A stretch of DNA of 64,000 nt from Bacteroides fragilis (GTDB lineage: Bacteria > Bacteroidota > Bacteroidia > Bacteroidales > Bacteroidaceae). The DNA is taken from positions 1,550,001-1,614,000 of the forward strand of contig NZ_CP018937.1 of assembly GCF_002849695.1 (NCBI RefSeq). The letters are read 5' to 3'. Positions 46,419-55,547 of the stretch are shown piece by piece (within the stretch, counting starts at the first letter, position 1; every line of letters starts with the position of its first letter). The translations under genes and the position numbers were made by a program. The notes below the pieces were generated by a model. It was not told where the DNA came from, searched no databases, and saw only the letters and a list, made by a program, of their open reading frames with translations.

Positions 46419-48695
46419 ATGAGTATAGAAATATTGTTGCAAACCGTTGCTGTGGGTTTTTCTTGTCAGTCGCTTTCTTGCGTCACAAAAAAAGTAAGCT
46501 GTCTGATTGATAAGATATCCGGCAGGGTGAATGATAAGGGAGCATTGTTATTTGCCCTGTTCATTCTATTGGCGGGCGGGAGCAGGGCAAGGCAACATAG
46601 AAAAGAGGATTTTATAATCCGTGGTAAGCAGGTTGCAGTTTTTGGACGCAATATATTTACTGACCGGAATTTATCTTTTGAACCTAATCTGGATATCCCT
46701 ACCCCTGAAAATTATGTGTTAGGGTCCGGAGACGAATTGATTATCGATGTGTGGGGCACTTCCGAAAATACAGTCAGAGAAATTATTTCTCCTAAAGGTA
46801 CTATTCACGTGGCAGGTATAGGTCCCATCTTTCTGGATGGAATGAGTATACAGGATGCCGAACGGAGCTTAAGACGTGAATTCAGTAAGATTTATGCCGC
46901 TATTTCCGGAAAATCGGTTCATATCAAGTTATCATTAGGGGGAATCCGTACCATCATGATCAATGTCATGGGTGAAGTACAGGTACCGGGTACTTACCGC
47001 TTGTCGGCATTTGCATCGGTATTCCATGCCTTGTATCGTGCCGGTGGGGTCAGTGGTATTGGAAGTTTACGTGATATTCGTGTTGTGAGAGGTGGAAAAG
47101 AGGTCGCTTGCATTGATGTATATGATTACATTATGAAAGGAAAGTTGACGGACGACATCCGTTTATCGGAAGGCGATGTCATTTTGATTCCTCCTTATGA
47201 GAATTTGGTTAGTATTTCCGGAAAAGTCAAACGTCCGATGGCGTATGAAATGAAAAAAGGAGAAACCATAACAACTCTGCTCAGCTATGCGGGAGGTTTC
47301 ACGGGAGATGCTTACCGGGACGCGATACGTCTGTTTCGTCTGAATGGGAAAGAGAAACAGATATACAATGTAGGGCAGGATGATTACCAATCTTTTGTTT
47401 TGACCGACGGTGATGAATTGTCTGTTGAGGCGGTATTGCAACGTTTCTCAAACAAAGTTGAAGTTCGTGGTGCTGTGTACCGTGCCGGCGTATATCAATT
47501 GGACGATAGTATCACGGGAACTGTCAGGCAGTTGATCAGCAGAGCAGAAGGACTTCGGGGAGATGCTTTTCTCAACAGGGCTTTGTTGAGACGTGAGCAT
47601 GAAGACCTAACACATGAAATGATCCCGGTCGATTTGAAAAGAATGATGGCTGGCGCAGTCTCCGACCTACGTTTACAGAAAAATGATGTTCTTTATATCT
47701 CGAGTGTGAAAGACATTGAGAAAGAAGGTACTTTATCTATCTATGGTGATATAAGGAATCCGGGAGATTTCCCTTATGTTAAAAATACGTCCATACAGGA
47801 TTTGATTGTAAAAGCGGGAGGATTGCTGGAATCTGCTTCTATGGTCCGGATCGATGTCTCGCGGCGGATTAGAGATCCTAAGAGTATATCATCTTCCACT
47901 GTTATCGGAAAAAGCTTTACGGTTGAACTTAAAAACGGGCTGGTGATGGGGGAGGATAAAGGATTTGAACTGGAACCCTATGATATCGTTTTCATTCGCC
48001 GAAGTCCGGGATATCGTAAACAGGCCAATGTAACAGTTAAAGGCGAAGTGGCCTTCACCGGTAATTATACATTAATCCAAAGTAATGAGAGGCTGAGTAG
48101 TCTGATAGCAAGAGCCGGCGGACTATCGAAAGAAGCTTATGTAAAAGGAGCGCGTCTGATACGCAGAATGACGGCGGATGAAATGCGTCAGAAAAAGGAT
48201 GTGCTACGTTTGTCGGTCAGAGGAAGTGAAAAGGCTTCTGTATCTCCGGTTACTCTGGAAGCCTCTTCCACTTATCCGGTAGGCATAGAACTTGAGAAAG
48301 CATTGGTAAATCCAGGCTCTGACGAAGATATGGTTTTGCGCGAAGGAGATGTACTTTTCGTTCCTAAATATGTCAGCACGGTAACAATCAATGGAGCTGT
48401 GATGTATCCTAATACGATACTTTATCAGAAGGGGAGCAGTCTTAGTTATTACATTGAGCAGGCAGGTGGATTTGGAAACCGGGCACTGAAGCGGCGTGTT
48501 TATGTAATATATATGAATGGTATGGTTTCTCGTCTGAAAAGGAGAATGGGCAATGCAATTGAACCCGGATGTGAAATAATAGTGCCCAGCAAAAAAGGCA
48601 GGAAACAAACTGTGGCGGCGGACGTTACAGGGATGAATACTTCCATCGCCTCTATTGCCGCAATGGTGGCTGCTATGGTTGGTATGATAAAGTAA
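46419..48695 (+). CDS. Polysaccharide export protein with six SLBB domains (Wza-like), atypical N-terminus
   Basis: A 758-residue protein. A poly_export domain is at about residues 92-165 (YVLGSGDELIIDVWGTSENTVR), followed by six SLBB units, each with a GxVxxPGxY-like turn and an AGG close (about 197, 265, 347, 437, 537 and 645). Such proteins form the outer-membrane channel for capsule or exopolysaccharide. The first 65 residues (three Cys, one hydrophobic stretch ALLFALFILLAGG) do not look like the usual cleavable signal and repeat-rich N-terminus, so the gene may have lost its original start. No glycosyltransferase or Wzz gene is adjacent. Confidence 0.82.
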   Translation: MSIEILLQTVAVGFSCQSLSCVTKKVSCLIDKISGRVNDKGALLFALFILLAGGSRARQHRKEDFIIRGKQVAVFGRNIFTDRNLSFEPNLDIPTPENYVLGSGDELIIDVWGTSENTVREIISPKGTIHVAGIGPIFLDGMSIQDAERSLRREFSKIYAAISGKSVHIKLSLGGIRTIMINVMGEVQVPGTYRLSAFASVFHALYRAGGVSGIGSLRDIRVVRGGKEVACIDVYDYIMKGKLTDDIRLSEGDVILIPPYENLVSISGKVKRPMAYEMKKGETITTLLSYAGGFTGDAYRDAIRLFRLNGKEKQIYNVGQDDYQSFVLTDGDELSVEAVLQRFSNKVEVRGAVYRAGVYQLDDSITGTVRQLISRAEGLRGDAFLNRALLRREHEDLTHEMIPVDLKRMMAGAVSDLRLQKNDVLYISSVKDIEKEGTLSIYGDIRNPGDFPYVKNTSIQDLIVKAGGLLESASMVRIDVSRRIRDPKSISSSTVIGKSFTVELKNGLVMGEDKGFELEPYDIVFIRRSPGYRKQANVTVKGEVAFTGNYTLIQSNERLSSLIARAGGLSKEAYVKGARLIRRMTADEMRQKKDVLRLSVRGSEKASVSPVTLEASSTYPVGIELEKALVNPGSDEDMVLREGDVLFVPKYVSTVTINGAVMYPNTILYQKGSSLSYYIEQAGGFGNRALKRRVYVIYMNGMVSRLKRRMGNAIEPGCEIIVPSKKGRKQTVAADVTGMNTSIASIAAMVAAMVGMIK

Positions 48696-48850
48696 TGTTC
48701 ATAATAAAAAGAGTAATCCGACAGCTTTTTGTACCCTTAAGATTAAATAAGGAGGCAACTTATAACAGAGTTAGTGGAAAAAATGTCAGTCAGTAACAAA
48801 GAAAAGGGACAATCAGCCTAAAACAAATTAACGGTATACGTAATTTTTTC

Positions 48851-48932
48851 CATCTTGCGCACTAAGATGTATATCTCGCGTGCTAAGATGTGCATCTTGG
48901 CTGCTGAGATATACATCTCGGCTACTGAGATG
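48851..48932. repeat. 22-bp imperfect tandem repeats with dyad core AGATGTnnATCT
   Basis: About four degenerate units occur (for example GTGCTAAGATGTGCATCTTG), each with an internal inverted repeat of the form AGAT..-..ATCT. They lie between the export gene and the nrdA leader and contain no reading frame. Confidence 0.7.
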
Positions 48933-49012
48933 AACTTTAATTGCCTTCTCAGTTAGGATGGATAATCTGTGCATAATACATCTTATGGCAACTTTTTTTA
49001 ACTACGGAATTA

Positions 49013-49044
49013 TTTGTATATTACTGAAGTCTTTCGTTATTTTG
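49013..49044 (+). promoter_or_regulatory. Promoter of the riboswitch-nrdAB transcript
   Basis: TTTG at 49013-49016 and TTATTTTG at 49037-49044 (one mismatch to the -7 box) are 20 bases apart. The start point would be near 49051, just at the riboswitch 5' end. Confidence 0.55.
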
Positions 49045-49050
49045 TGGCGA

Positions 49051-49245
49051 ATTGGTTCACTTATGCTTTTCTGCATAAGTGATTAAAAGGGAATCGGGTG
49101 TAAATCCCGAACAGTCCCGCTGCTGTGAAACTCCGGTAGACTTACCGATACTAAACTTATTGCCACTGCATTGCCCAAGTAGATGAGGAGAAGTGTGGGA
49201 AGGCATCGGAAAGGAGGAGTCAGTCAGAAGACCTGCCATTCATCA
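49051..49245 (+). ncRNA. Cobalamin (adenosylcobalamin) riboswitch
   Basis: The conserved core is present: GGGAATCGGGTGTAAATCCC then ACAGTCCCGCTGCTGTGA, and the B12 box AGTCAGAAGACCTGCC at 49222-49237, with the expected hairpin insert in between. Downstream, CTGTTTC..TAC at about 49251-49260 pairs with GTAGGGAAACAG to form a strong hairpin that could be the expression platform; there is no following T run, so control is probably at translation. Riboswitches of this family switch genes off when B12 is abundant. The gene behind it is nrdA. Confidence 0.93.
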
Positions 49246-49315
49246 AAGGCTGTTTCTACTCGGGGGGTAGGGAAACAGTGCGAAACGATAAAATAATTCA
49301 TTTCAAGAACATTTC

Positions 49316-51832
49316 ATGCAAATAATCAAGAGGAATGGGGCTACGGAACCATATAATAGAGAAAAGATAGCCGTTGCGATACGGAAGAGTTTTGCCAGTA
49401 CCGGAAGAGAAGTACCGGACGAAACCGTTTACACAATTGTAGATGAAGTAGAACTCTTTTTGTGTGATGAAGTACACCGTAGCGTGGAACAGATTCAAGA
49501 TGAGGTGGAACGTAGTTTGATGGAACATGGCTTTTATGCCGAAGCTAAAAACTATATACTTTATCGTTGGCAACGTACGGAACGGAGAAAAGCTTTTAAC
49601 CATATTGTCAGTAGTATAGGTTCTGAAGCGTTGGCTGACACATTGAAAGATATTCAAAAGGATTTTGTTGCCAATGAATATAGTTTGGTGATCCTGGCAG
49701 AGAAGTTTGTAAACCTCTGCAAAACCGATATGACAGCTGAAGAGAGGTTGACGACTCTTATTAAGGCTGCCGTAGAGCTTACTACGCAAGAGGCGCCTGA
49801 CTGGGAATTTATTGCTGCCCGTTTGTTTAATTTTCAGTTGACGCAGAAGTTAAAGGTACAGGCAGAAATTGCCGGTATTTATTCTTTTTATGACAAGCTG
49901 CGCTATTTGACGGATGAAGGTTTGTATGGTGACTATATCCTGAGCGCTTATTCTCCACGAGAAATAGAAGTGGCTGCCGGGTTTATGTGTCCCGAACGTG
50001 ATAAACTTTTCAATTATTCGGGATTGGATCTTCTCGCGAAACGTTATCTTATCCGTACGCACTCACATGAACCAATGGAATCGGTACAAGAAATGTATTT
50101 GGGGATTGCGCTTCATTTGGGTATGTCCGAAAAGTGTGATAGATTGCAGTGGGTAAAGAAGTTCTATGATATGCTGAGTCGGTTAGAAGTAACCATGGCA
50201 ACCCCTACACTGTCCAATGCCCGCAAGCCTTATCACCAGTTATCCAGTTGTTTTATTGATACAGTGCCCGATAGCCTGGAGGGGATTTATCGCAGTATCG
50301 ATAATTTTGCCATGGTCAGTAAGTTTGGCGGAGGAATGGGAATGTATTTTGGTAAGGTGCGTGCGGCAGGAGGAAATATACGAGGGTTTAAGGGAGTGGC
50401 AGGCGGAGTAATACGCTGGATGAAACTGGTAAATGACACTGCCGTAGCTGTCGACCAACTGGGTATGCGTCAGGGAGCTGTAGCAGTATATCTGGATGTC
50501 TGGCACAAAGATTTGCCCGAATTCCTGCAACTCCGCACCAATAATGGAGACGACCGGATGAAGGCACATGATATCTTTCCTGCCGTATGCTATCCTGATT
50601 TGTTCTGGCGTATGGCAAAGGAAGACCTGAATCAGCAATGGTACTTGTTCTGTCCCAACGAAATTATGAATGTCAAAGGGTATTGCCTGGAGGATTATTA
50701 TGGAGAAGAGTGGGAGCAAAAATACTTGGATTGTATAAACGATCCCCTTCTCTCTAAGCGGGTTCTGAACATCAAAGATATTGTCCGGTTGATACTACGC
50801 TCTGCCGTAGAGACAGGGACGCCTTTCACATTCAACCGGGATACAGTGAACAGGGCTAATCCTAATTCGCATCGGGGGATTATTTATTGTTCTAACCTAT
50901 GTACGGAAATAGCTCAGAATATGTCATCCATTGAAACTGTTTCCACTGAGGTCCGTACGGAAGGTGGTGATACGGTTGTAGTCAATACCGTCCGTCCCGG
51001 TGACTTTGTCGTTTGTAACCTTGCCAGCTTGTCGCTTGGACATCTTCCATTGGAGGATGAACGGCAGATGAAAGAAAAAATAGCTGTTGTAGTACGTGCG
51101 CTCGACAATGTGATTGATTTGAATTTCTATCCTATCCCTTTTGCCCGGATAACAAACCATCGGTACCGTAGCATCGGTTTAGGGGTGAGCGGTTACCATC
51201 ACGCACTTGCATTGCGCGGTATCCGTTGGGAAAGCGTGGAGCATCTTGATTTCATTGATAAAGTATTTGAGTGTATCAATTATGCCGCCATCGAAGCAAG
51301 TGCCGGGCTTGCTAAGGAAAAAGGAAGATATGTTTATTTTGAAGGAAGTGACTGGCAAACCGGAGCTTATTTTGCGAAACGTGGTTATGATTCTCTTCAA
51401 TGGAAAGATTTGGCGGCCAAGGTTGCGGCAGATGGCATGAGAAATGCTTATCTTCTGGCTATTGCTCCTACCAGCAGCACTAGTATCATTGCCGGAACAA
51501 CTGCCGGAACAGATCCGGTCATGAAACGTTTTTTTCTTGAAGAAAAGAAGGGTGCCATGCTTCCGCGAGTGGCTCCGTCATTGTCTGATAAGACGTATTG
51601 GTTGTATAAGGGAGCTTACCGGATAGACCAGACATGGAGCATACGTGCTGCGGGTATCCGGCAATTGCATATTGATCAGGCACAAAGCTTGAATTTGTAT
51701 ATCACCAATGATTTTACCATGAGACAGGTATTAAACCTTTATCTGTTGGCATGGGAATGCGGAGTGAAGACAGTGTACTATGTACGCAGTAAATCGCTGG
51801 AAGTGGAAGAATGTGAAAGTTGTGCATCCTGA
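49316..51832 (+). CDS. nrdA: Class I ribonucleoside-diphosphate reductase, alpha subunit
   Basis: An 838-residue catalytic subunit. The N-terminus is an ATP-cone (about 1-90, IIKRNGATEPYNREKIAVAI). The active-site cysteines are in place: Cys312 (LSSCFID) and Cys567 (VVCNLASL) as the redox pair, and Cys529 (NLCTEI) as the thiyl-radical position. The C-terminal CESC pair (833-836) reduces the active site. It makes deoxyribonucleotides for DNA synthesis with nrdB, 19 bases downstream. A cobalamin riboswitch in the leader implies that this B12-independent enzyme is repressed when B12 can support a class II reductase elsewhere in the genome. Confidence 0.96.
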   Translation: MQIIKRNGATEPYNREKIAVAIRKSFASTGREVPDETVYTIVDEVELFLCDEVHRSVEQIQDEVERSLMEHGFYAEAKNYILYRWQRTERRKAFNHIVSSIGSEALADTLKDIQKDFVANEYSLVILAEKFVNLCKTDMTAEERLTTLIKAAVELTTQEAPDWEFIAARLFNFQLTQKLKVQAEIAGIYSFYDKLRYLTDEGLYGDYILSAYSPREIEVAAGFMCPERDKLFNYSGLDLLAKRYLIRTHSHEPMESVQEMYLGIALHLGMSEKCDRLQWVKKFYDMLSRLEVTMATPTLSNARKPYHQLSSCFIDTVPDSLEGIYRSIDNFAMVSKFGGGMGMYFGKVRAAGGNIRGFKGVAGGVIRWMKLVNDTAVAVDQLGMRQGAVAVYLDVWHKDLPEFLQLRTNNGDDRMKAHDIFPAVCYPDLFWRMAKEDLNQQWYLFCPNEIMNVKGYCLEDYYGEEWEQKYLDCINDPLLSKRVLNIKDIVRLILRSAVETGTPFTFNRDTVNRANPNSHRGIIYCSNLCTEIAQNMSSIETVSTEVRTEGGDTVVVNTVRPGDFVVCNLASLSLGHLPLEDERQMKEKIAVVVRALDNVIDLNFYPIPFARITNHRYRSIGLGVSGYHHALALRGIRWESVEHLDFIDKVFECINYAAIEASAGLAKEKGRYVYFEGSDWQTGAYFAKRGYDSLQWKDLAAKVAADGMRNAYLLAIAPTSSTSIIAGTTAGTDPVMKRFFLEEKKGAMLPRVAPSLSDKTYWLYKGAYRIDQTWSIRAAGIRQLHIDQAQSLNLYITNDFTMRQVLNLYLLAWECGVKTVYYVRSKSLEVEECESCAS

Positions 51833-51851
51833 CTAACATTAAATAATAAAT

Positions 51852-52901
51852 ATGGAAATAAAGAAATTAAAGAAGAATGCCCTCTTCAATCCCGAGGGTG
51901 ATACCGAACTCCGTCTCAGAAAAATGATTGGCGGGAATACAACTAATTTGAATGATTTCAACAATATGCACTACAAATGGGTAAGTGACTGGTATCGTCA
52001 GGCCATGAATAATTTCTGGATACCCGAAGAAATCAATCTTACTCAGGATACAAAGGATTATCCACATCTGGATAAGGCGGAACGGACAGCTTATGACAAG
52101 ATATTGAGCTTCCTTGTTTTCCTTGACTCCCTGCAGAGTAACAATCTGCCTACTATCAGTGAATACATTACAGCAAATGAAGTCAATCTCTGCCTGCATA
52201 TTCAAGCCTTTCAAGAGTGCGTCCATAGCCAAAGTTACAGTTATATGCTGGACTCTATATGTAGTCCGGAGGAGCGCAATGACATTCTGTATCAATGGAA
52301 AACAGATGAGCATCTATTAAAAAGAAACACTTTTATAGGTAATTGCTATAATGAATTTCAGGAAAGCCAGGACAGTTTTACGTTGATGAAAACATTGATA
52401 GCCAATTATATACTGGAGGGTATTTATTTTTACAGTGGCTTCATGTTTTTCTATAACCTGAGTCGTAACGGAAAGATGTCTGGATCTGCTCAGGAAATCC
52501 GTTATATCAATCGGGATGAAAATACCCATCTTTGGCTGTTTCGTAATATCATTCTGGAATTGAAGAAGGAAGAGCCGGAATTGTTTACTTCTGATAGGGT
52601 GAAAGTATACGAAGCGATGATGCGTGAAGGAGTGAAACAGGAAATAGAATGGGGGCAATATGTGATAGGTGACGAGATCCAGGGATTGAATAAGAAAATG
52701 ATAGAAGACTACATTCATTATTTAGGAAACCTCCGCTGGACCAGTCTTGGATTTACTCCATTGTATGAAGACAATTTAAAAGAACCCGAAAGCATGCGTT
52801 GGGTATCACAATATTCCAATGCCAATATGGTAAAGACTGATTTCTTTGAGGCTAAGAGTACTGCTTATGCAAAAAGTACAGCATTGGAAGATGATTTGTA
52901 A
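51852..52901 (+). CDS. nrdB: Class Ia ribonucleoside-diphosphate reductase, beta subunit
   Basis: A 349-residue ferritin-like subunit that holds the di-metal centre and tyrosyl radical. The ligands can be aligned to E. coli NrdB: Asp92, Glu122, His125, Glu189, Glu223 and His226, with the radical Tyr129 in ECVHSQSYSY. The presence of the Tyr marks it as class Ia, O2-dependent, notable in an anaerobe but known in Bacteroides. It pairs with the alpha subunit and shares its riboswitch-controlled transcript. Confidence 0.95.
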   Translation: MEIKKLKKNALFNPEGDTELRLRKMIGGNTTNLNDFNNMHYKWVSDWYRQAMNNFWIPEEINLTQDTKDYPHLDKAERTAYDKILSFLVFLDSLQSNNLPTISEYITANEVNLCLHIQAFQECVHSQSYSYMLDSICSPEERNDILYQWKTDEHLLKRNTFIGNCYNEFQESQDSFTLMKTLIANYILEGIYFYSGFMFFYNLSRNGKMSGSAQEIRYINRDENTHLWLFRNIILELKKEEPELFTSDRVKVYEAMMREGVKQEIEWGQYVIGDEIQGLNKKMIEDYIHYLGNLRWTSLGFTPLYEDNLKEPESMRWVSQYSNANMVKTDFFEAKSTAYAKSTALEDDL

Positions 52902-53041
52902 TTGGTATATAAATGAAAGATATAATCCTTCACTTCACTCCTCACAAAAGTTTCCATTTCGATGATTTTCCATTCGCTTCCGAACCTGGTTCTGCCGCAG
53001 AAGACAGGGCAGAAGATAAGAAAGGATAGTAACTCTCCGTA

Positions 53042-53115
53042 GAAGACAAAACACCGGAACCCCGACCAAATTTATGGTTTGAATTCCGGTGTAGTCTTCC
53101 TTCAAGCAGTTTTTT
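53042..53115 (+). terminator. Probable terminator downstream of nrdB
   Basis: GAAGAC...ACACCGGAA pairs with TTCCGGTGT...GTCTTC around a 24-base inner segment that itself can pair (GACCAAAT/ATGGTT). A run of seven T follows at about 53109-53115. It stands 140 bases after the nrdB stop. Confidence 0.55.
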
Positions 53116-53164
53116 TCATAACGTAGATCCTGCGGTAATACAACACTTCCCGGAACTGCCATCA

Positions 53165-53828
53165 ATATAAATGCCATCATCAAAGAAACCACCTCCTTCA
53201 ACGGACTGCATCGCTGCACTACGCTCCGGTTCCGGCAATTACTCTGGTGGCAGAAAAAAAGATAATCAAGCTATTCCGATTCATCCCGAACTCGCAGGAC
53301 TGTGTGCCCACAATCCAGTTGATCCTGAAGTTGGTAAAGACTATAGCAAATGCTCTGCTGCGCCAAAGGCGGAACAGGCGAGGCTGTAGCCACTGTTATA
53401 ATAGAATATTCCACTAAACAATCCGACGTGAAGCCCAGACGGGCGAGTTGTTCCCAATCCATGCGGTTCTCAAAGCCCAACGGTTGCGGACTTGTTCCCC
53501 TGCTTCGGATTGTCCGGGGGAGGAACCGGTAAACGACTGTTATTCCGTTGCGGTGGGAGATTTCTGCTCCTGCACCAGTATCGGATAATCATTCGGATTG
53601 ATCTTGTACAGGTCGATGAGATCCTGTTGTCTTCGGGATATCCCAGCATGTCGGTAAACACGTCCGTCGTATCCGGAAAGGAGACGGGAATACGGTAGTT
53701 TCCATTGAGGGCAGCAACAAGCGCCATATCCCTTCCTTTGCAGCGGACTTGTCCACTGCTTTGAGTTTGCTGTCGTCGTCCTTGTCGGCCATGAGTAATA
53801 CTTCTTCTTCATTCTGATTTTCTTTCAT
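53165..53828 (-). pseudogene. Decayed DUF4099/DUF3945-like gene of a conjugative transposon
   Basis: Minus-strand translation gives a plausible start (MKENQNEEEVLLMADKDDDS at 53828) and then protein-like pieces in changing frames: LVAALNGNYRIPVSFPDTTD, QQDLIDLYKINPNDYPILVQ, and MDWEQLARLGFTSDCLVE. The last piece resembles the opening of DUF4099 proteins found in Bacteroides conjugative transposons. At least three frameshifts are needed to join them, so the gene is dead. The family call is tentative. Confidence 0.45.
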
Positions 53829-54010
53829 TGTAATTTGTTTTATGTAACTTGCATCTATCGTAATGCGGGGCGAAAGTAGATGCAAGTGTCTGTAATTCAA
53901 TGGAACCTGAATAGCGTGGCACCAAGTGGCACTAAAGTGGCTGCTTGTGGCATAATTTGGTGATTTATTATAAATTCTTTCATGTTTGTTCCACCTGATG
54001 ATATTTTTTG

Positions 54011-54018
54011 TATTTTTG
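54011..54018 (+). promoter_or_regulatory. -7 box ahead of the TPR pseudogene
   Basis: TATTTTTG is an exact TAnnTTTG box, with TTTG 22 bases before it (one base beyond the usual spacing), 42 bases before ATG 54060. Confidence 0.4.
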
Positions 54019-54059
54019 AAGAATTATAAATCAAGAACTTACGTAAACACACAACCAAT

Positions 54060-54746
54060 ATGAAATATAAAACCAGTCTGATAACTATTTTATGGGGAAG
54101 CCTTTTATGTTTTACCTTACCTGTTTTAGCACAAAATAGCCTACAACATCAAAAAGACTCTTTGCGGCAAGTGATTGAACACTCTGAAGGTATTGATAAA
54201 CTAAAGTCATACAACAGATTGTACTATTTATATATGTCGGAAGTTGGCGACGACTAAAAAATGGATACATTGCTGAGGCTGTTCAATCAGGTTGAAGCCG
54301 AAGCCATAAAGTAGGGAAATGTAGAAATGCAGGGAATGGTGTATGGAAATACCATCATATCCCACATAAACCGGAAGGAGTATGATGAAATCATTCAAAA
54401 AGCGTCCGGCTATCTTGACTTTTATATTCGGCATGAACTGTGGAAATTCTATTATCAGATCAATATGCAGCTAATCACTGCCTATAATCTGAAAGGGGAT
54501 TATAAACAAGCAGCCGAAGCAGCAGAACTAATGTTCGACCGTGCCAGGAAGCGGGAGGATAAGGCAGGGATGGCATTGGCGCTCTATGCTACCGGAATCA
54601 CTTATAATGTTCAGAATAGATGGAAAGAGGAAGAAGAATGTTTCAGAGAGTGCGTCGGCTTATTATGGGAAGTTTCGGGATACGACAATATCCTGACACA
54701 ATCCTATGCGTTCTTATGCACTGCTCTCCGGGCACAGGTAACATAG
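54060..54746 (+). pseudogene. TPR-containing sensor-like protein, N-terminal fragment with two nonsense codons
   Basis: One continuous frame encodes a signal peptide (to LPVLAQ) and helical TPR-like repeats (QINMQLITAYNLKGDYKQAAEAAELMF, MALALYATGITYNVQNRWKEEEECF). It is interrupted by TAA at 54255-54257 and TAG at 54312-54314, and ends at 54746, where the sequence changes to a conjugation-gene fragment. Bacteroides TPR proteins with this start are usually histidine kinases or regulators more than twice as long, so this is probably a truncated, inactive remnant. Confidence 0.7.
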
Positions 54747-54778
54747 CTGTCACGCATTAACTGGTTGTGGAAGTGTGA

Positions 54779-55285
54779 ACGGATAAAGAGGCCGCCGTGG
54801 TGATAAACACCGTCGGTAATATCTTTTTCGGGCAAGTCGTCGGCGACACGGCAAAAACGCTTTCAGACCGCTTTGGGAAAGTGTTGCAGAAACGCCAGTC
54901 GATGACCATTAACCGCAATAACAAATCAACGTTCATCTCTAACCCAATGGATTCTCTTATTTCCCCCAGCAAGATTTCAAATCTGACACAGGGGAGGTTT
55001 GCCGGTGTGGTGGCGGACAACTTCGACGAGTGTATCGAGCAGAAAATTTTCCATTGTGAAATTGTCGTTGATAACGAGCGGGTAGCCGCCGAAACCAAAG
55101 CGTACAAGAAAATCCCCGTTATCACCAACTTTGTAGATGAAAACGGCATTGACCACATGAAAGAAATGATACAGGAGAATTATAACCGCATCAAAGCCGA
55201 AACCAAGCAGATCGTTGCCAATGAGTTACAACGCATTGCGGACGACCCCGACCTGTGCCACCTGTTGCCGAAAAAGGAGGAATAG
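54779..55285 (+). pseudogene. C-terminal fragment of a TraG/MobC-type conjugative coupling protein
   Basis: The frame TDKEAAVVINTVGNIFFGQV... continues with ETAKTLSDRFGKVLQKRQSM-like sequence (TAKTLSDRFGKVLQKRQSM), SKISNLTQGRFAGVVADNFD and HCEIVVDNERVAAETKAY, and ends LCHLLPKKEE. This matches the C-terminal third of the VirD4/TraG-like coupling ATPase (MobC) of Bacteroides conjugative transposons. The P-loop and Walker B parts are missing; an in-frame TGA stands just upstream at 54776. It is therefore a relic of a conjugative element. Confidence 0.75.
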
Positions 55286-55514
55286 AAATGACAAACTAAA
55301 AAAGGTAAGAAAAGTCCATTAATTTTTTACCTTTTGGGTTGTGAAACTTAAGATGAAGCACGCCCTTATAAATTACAAAATCTCATCTCTAAAATTCAAA
55401 TAGTAACCTGATTTTAGTAATTCTTCATCACTTTAGGCGAAGACCTTTTTTCGTTATTATTTTGCTCCTCAAGTCTTTTTCCGTTAATCGCATAGTATAT
55501 TTGATAGAATATTA

Positions 55515-55522
55515 TACCTTTG
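55515..55522 (+). promoter_or_regulatory. -7 promoter box of the AAA-HNH operon
   Basis: TACCTTTG is an exact -7 box, 26 bases before ATG 55548. No clear -33 box is present. Confidence 0.5.
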
Positions 55523-55547
55523 TACGTTTTTTATAAAAAATATTAGT

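Noticed and set aside
48851..48932. Possible CRISPR array
   Set aside because: The 22-bp units are adjacent and degenerate, with no unique spacers, and there are no cas genes.
49057..49239. 60-codon minus-strand frame
   Set aside because: The region is the cobalamin riboswitch; the frame is incidental.
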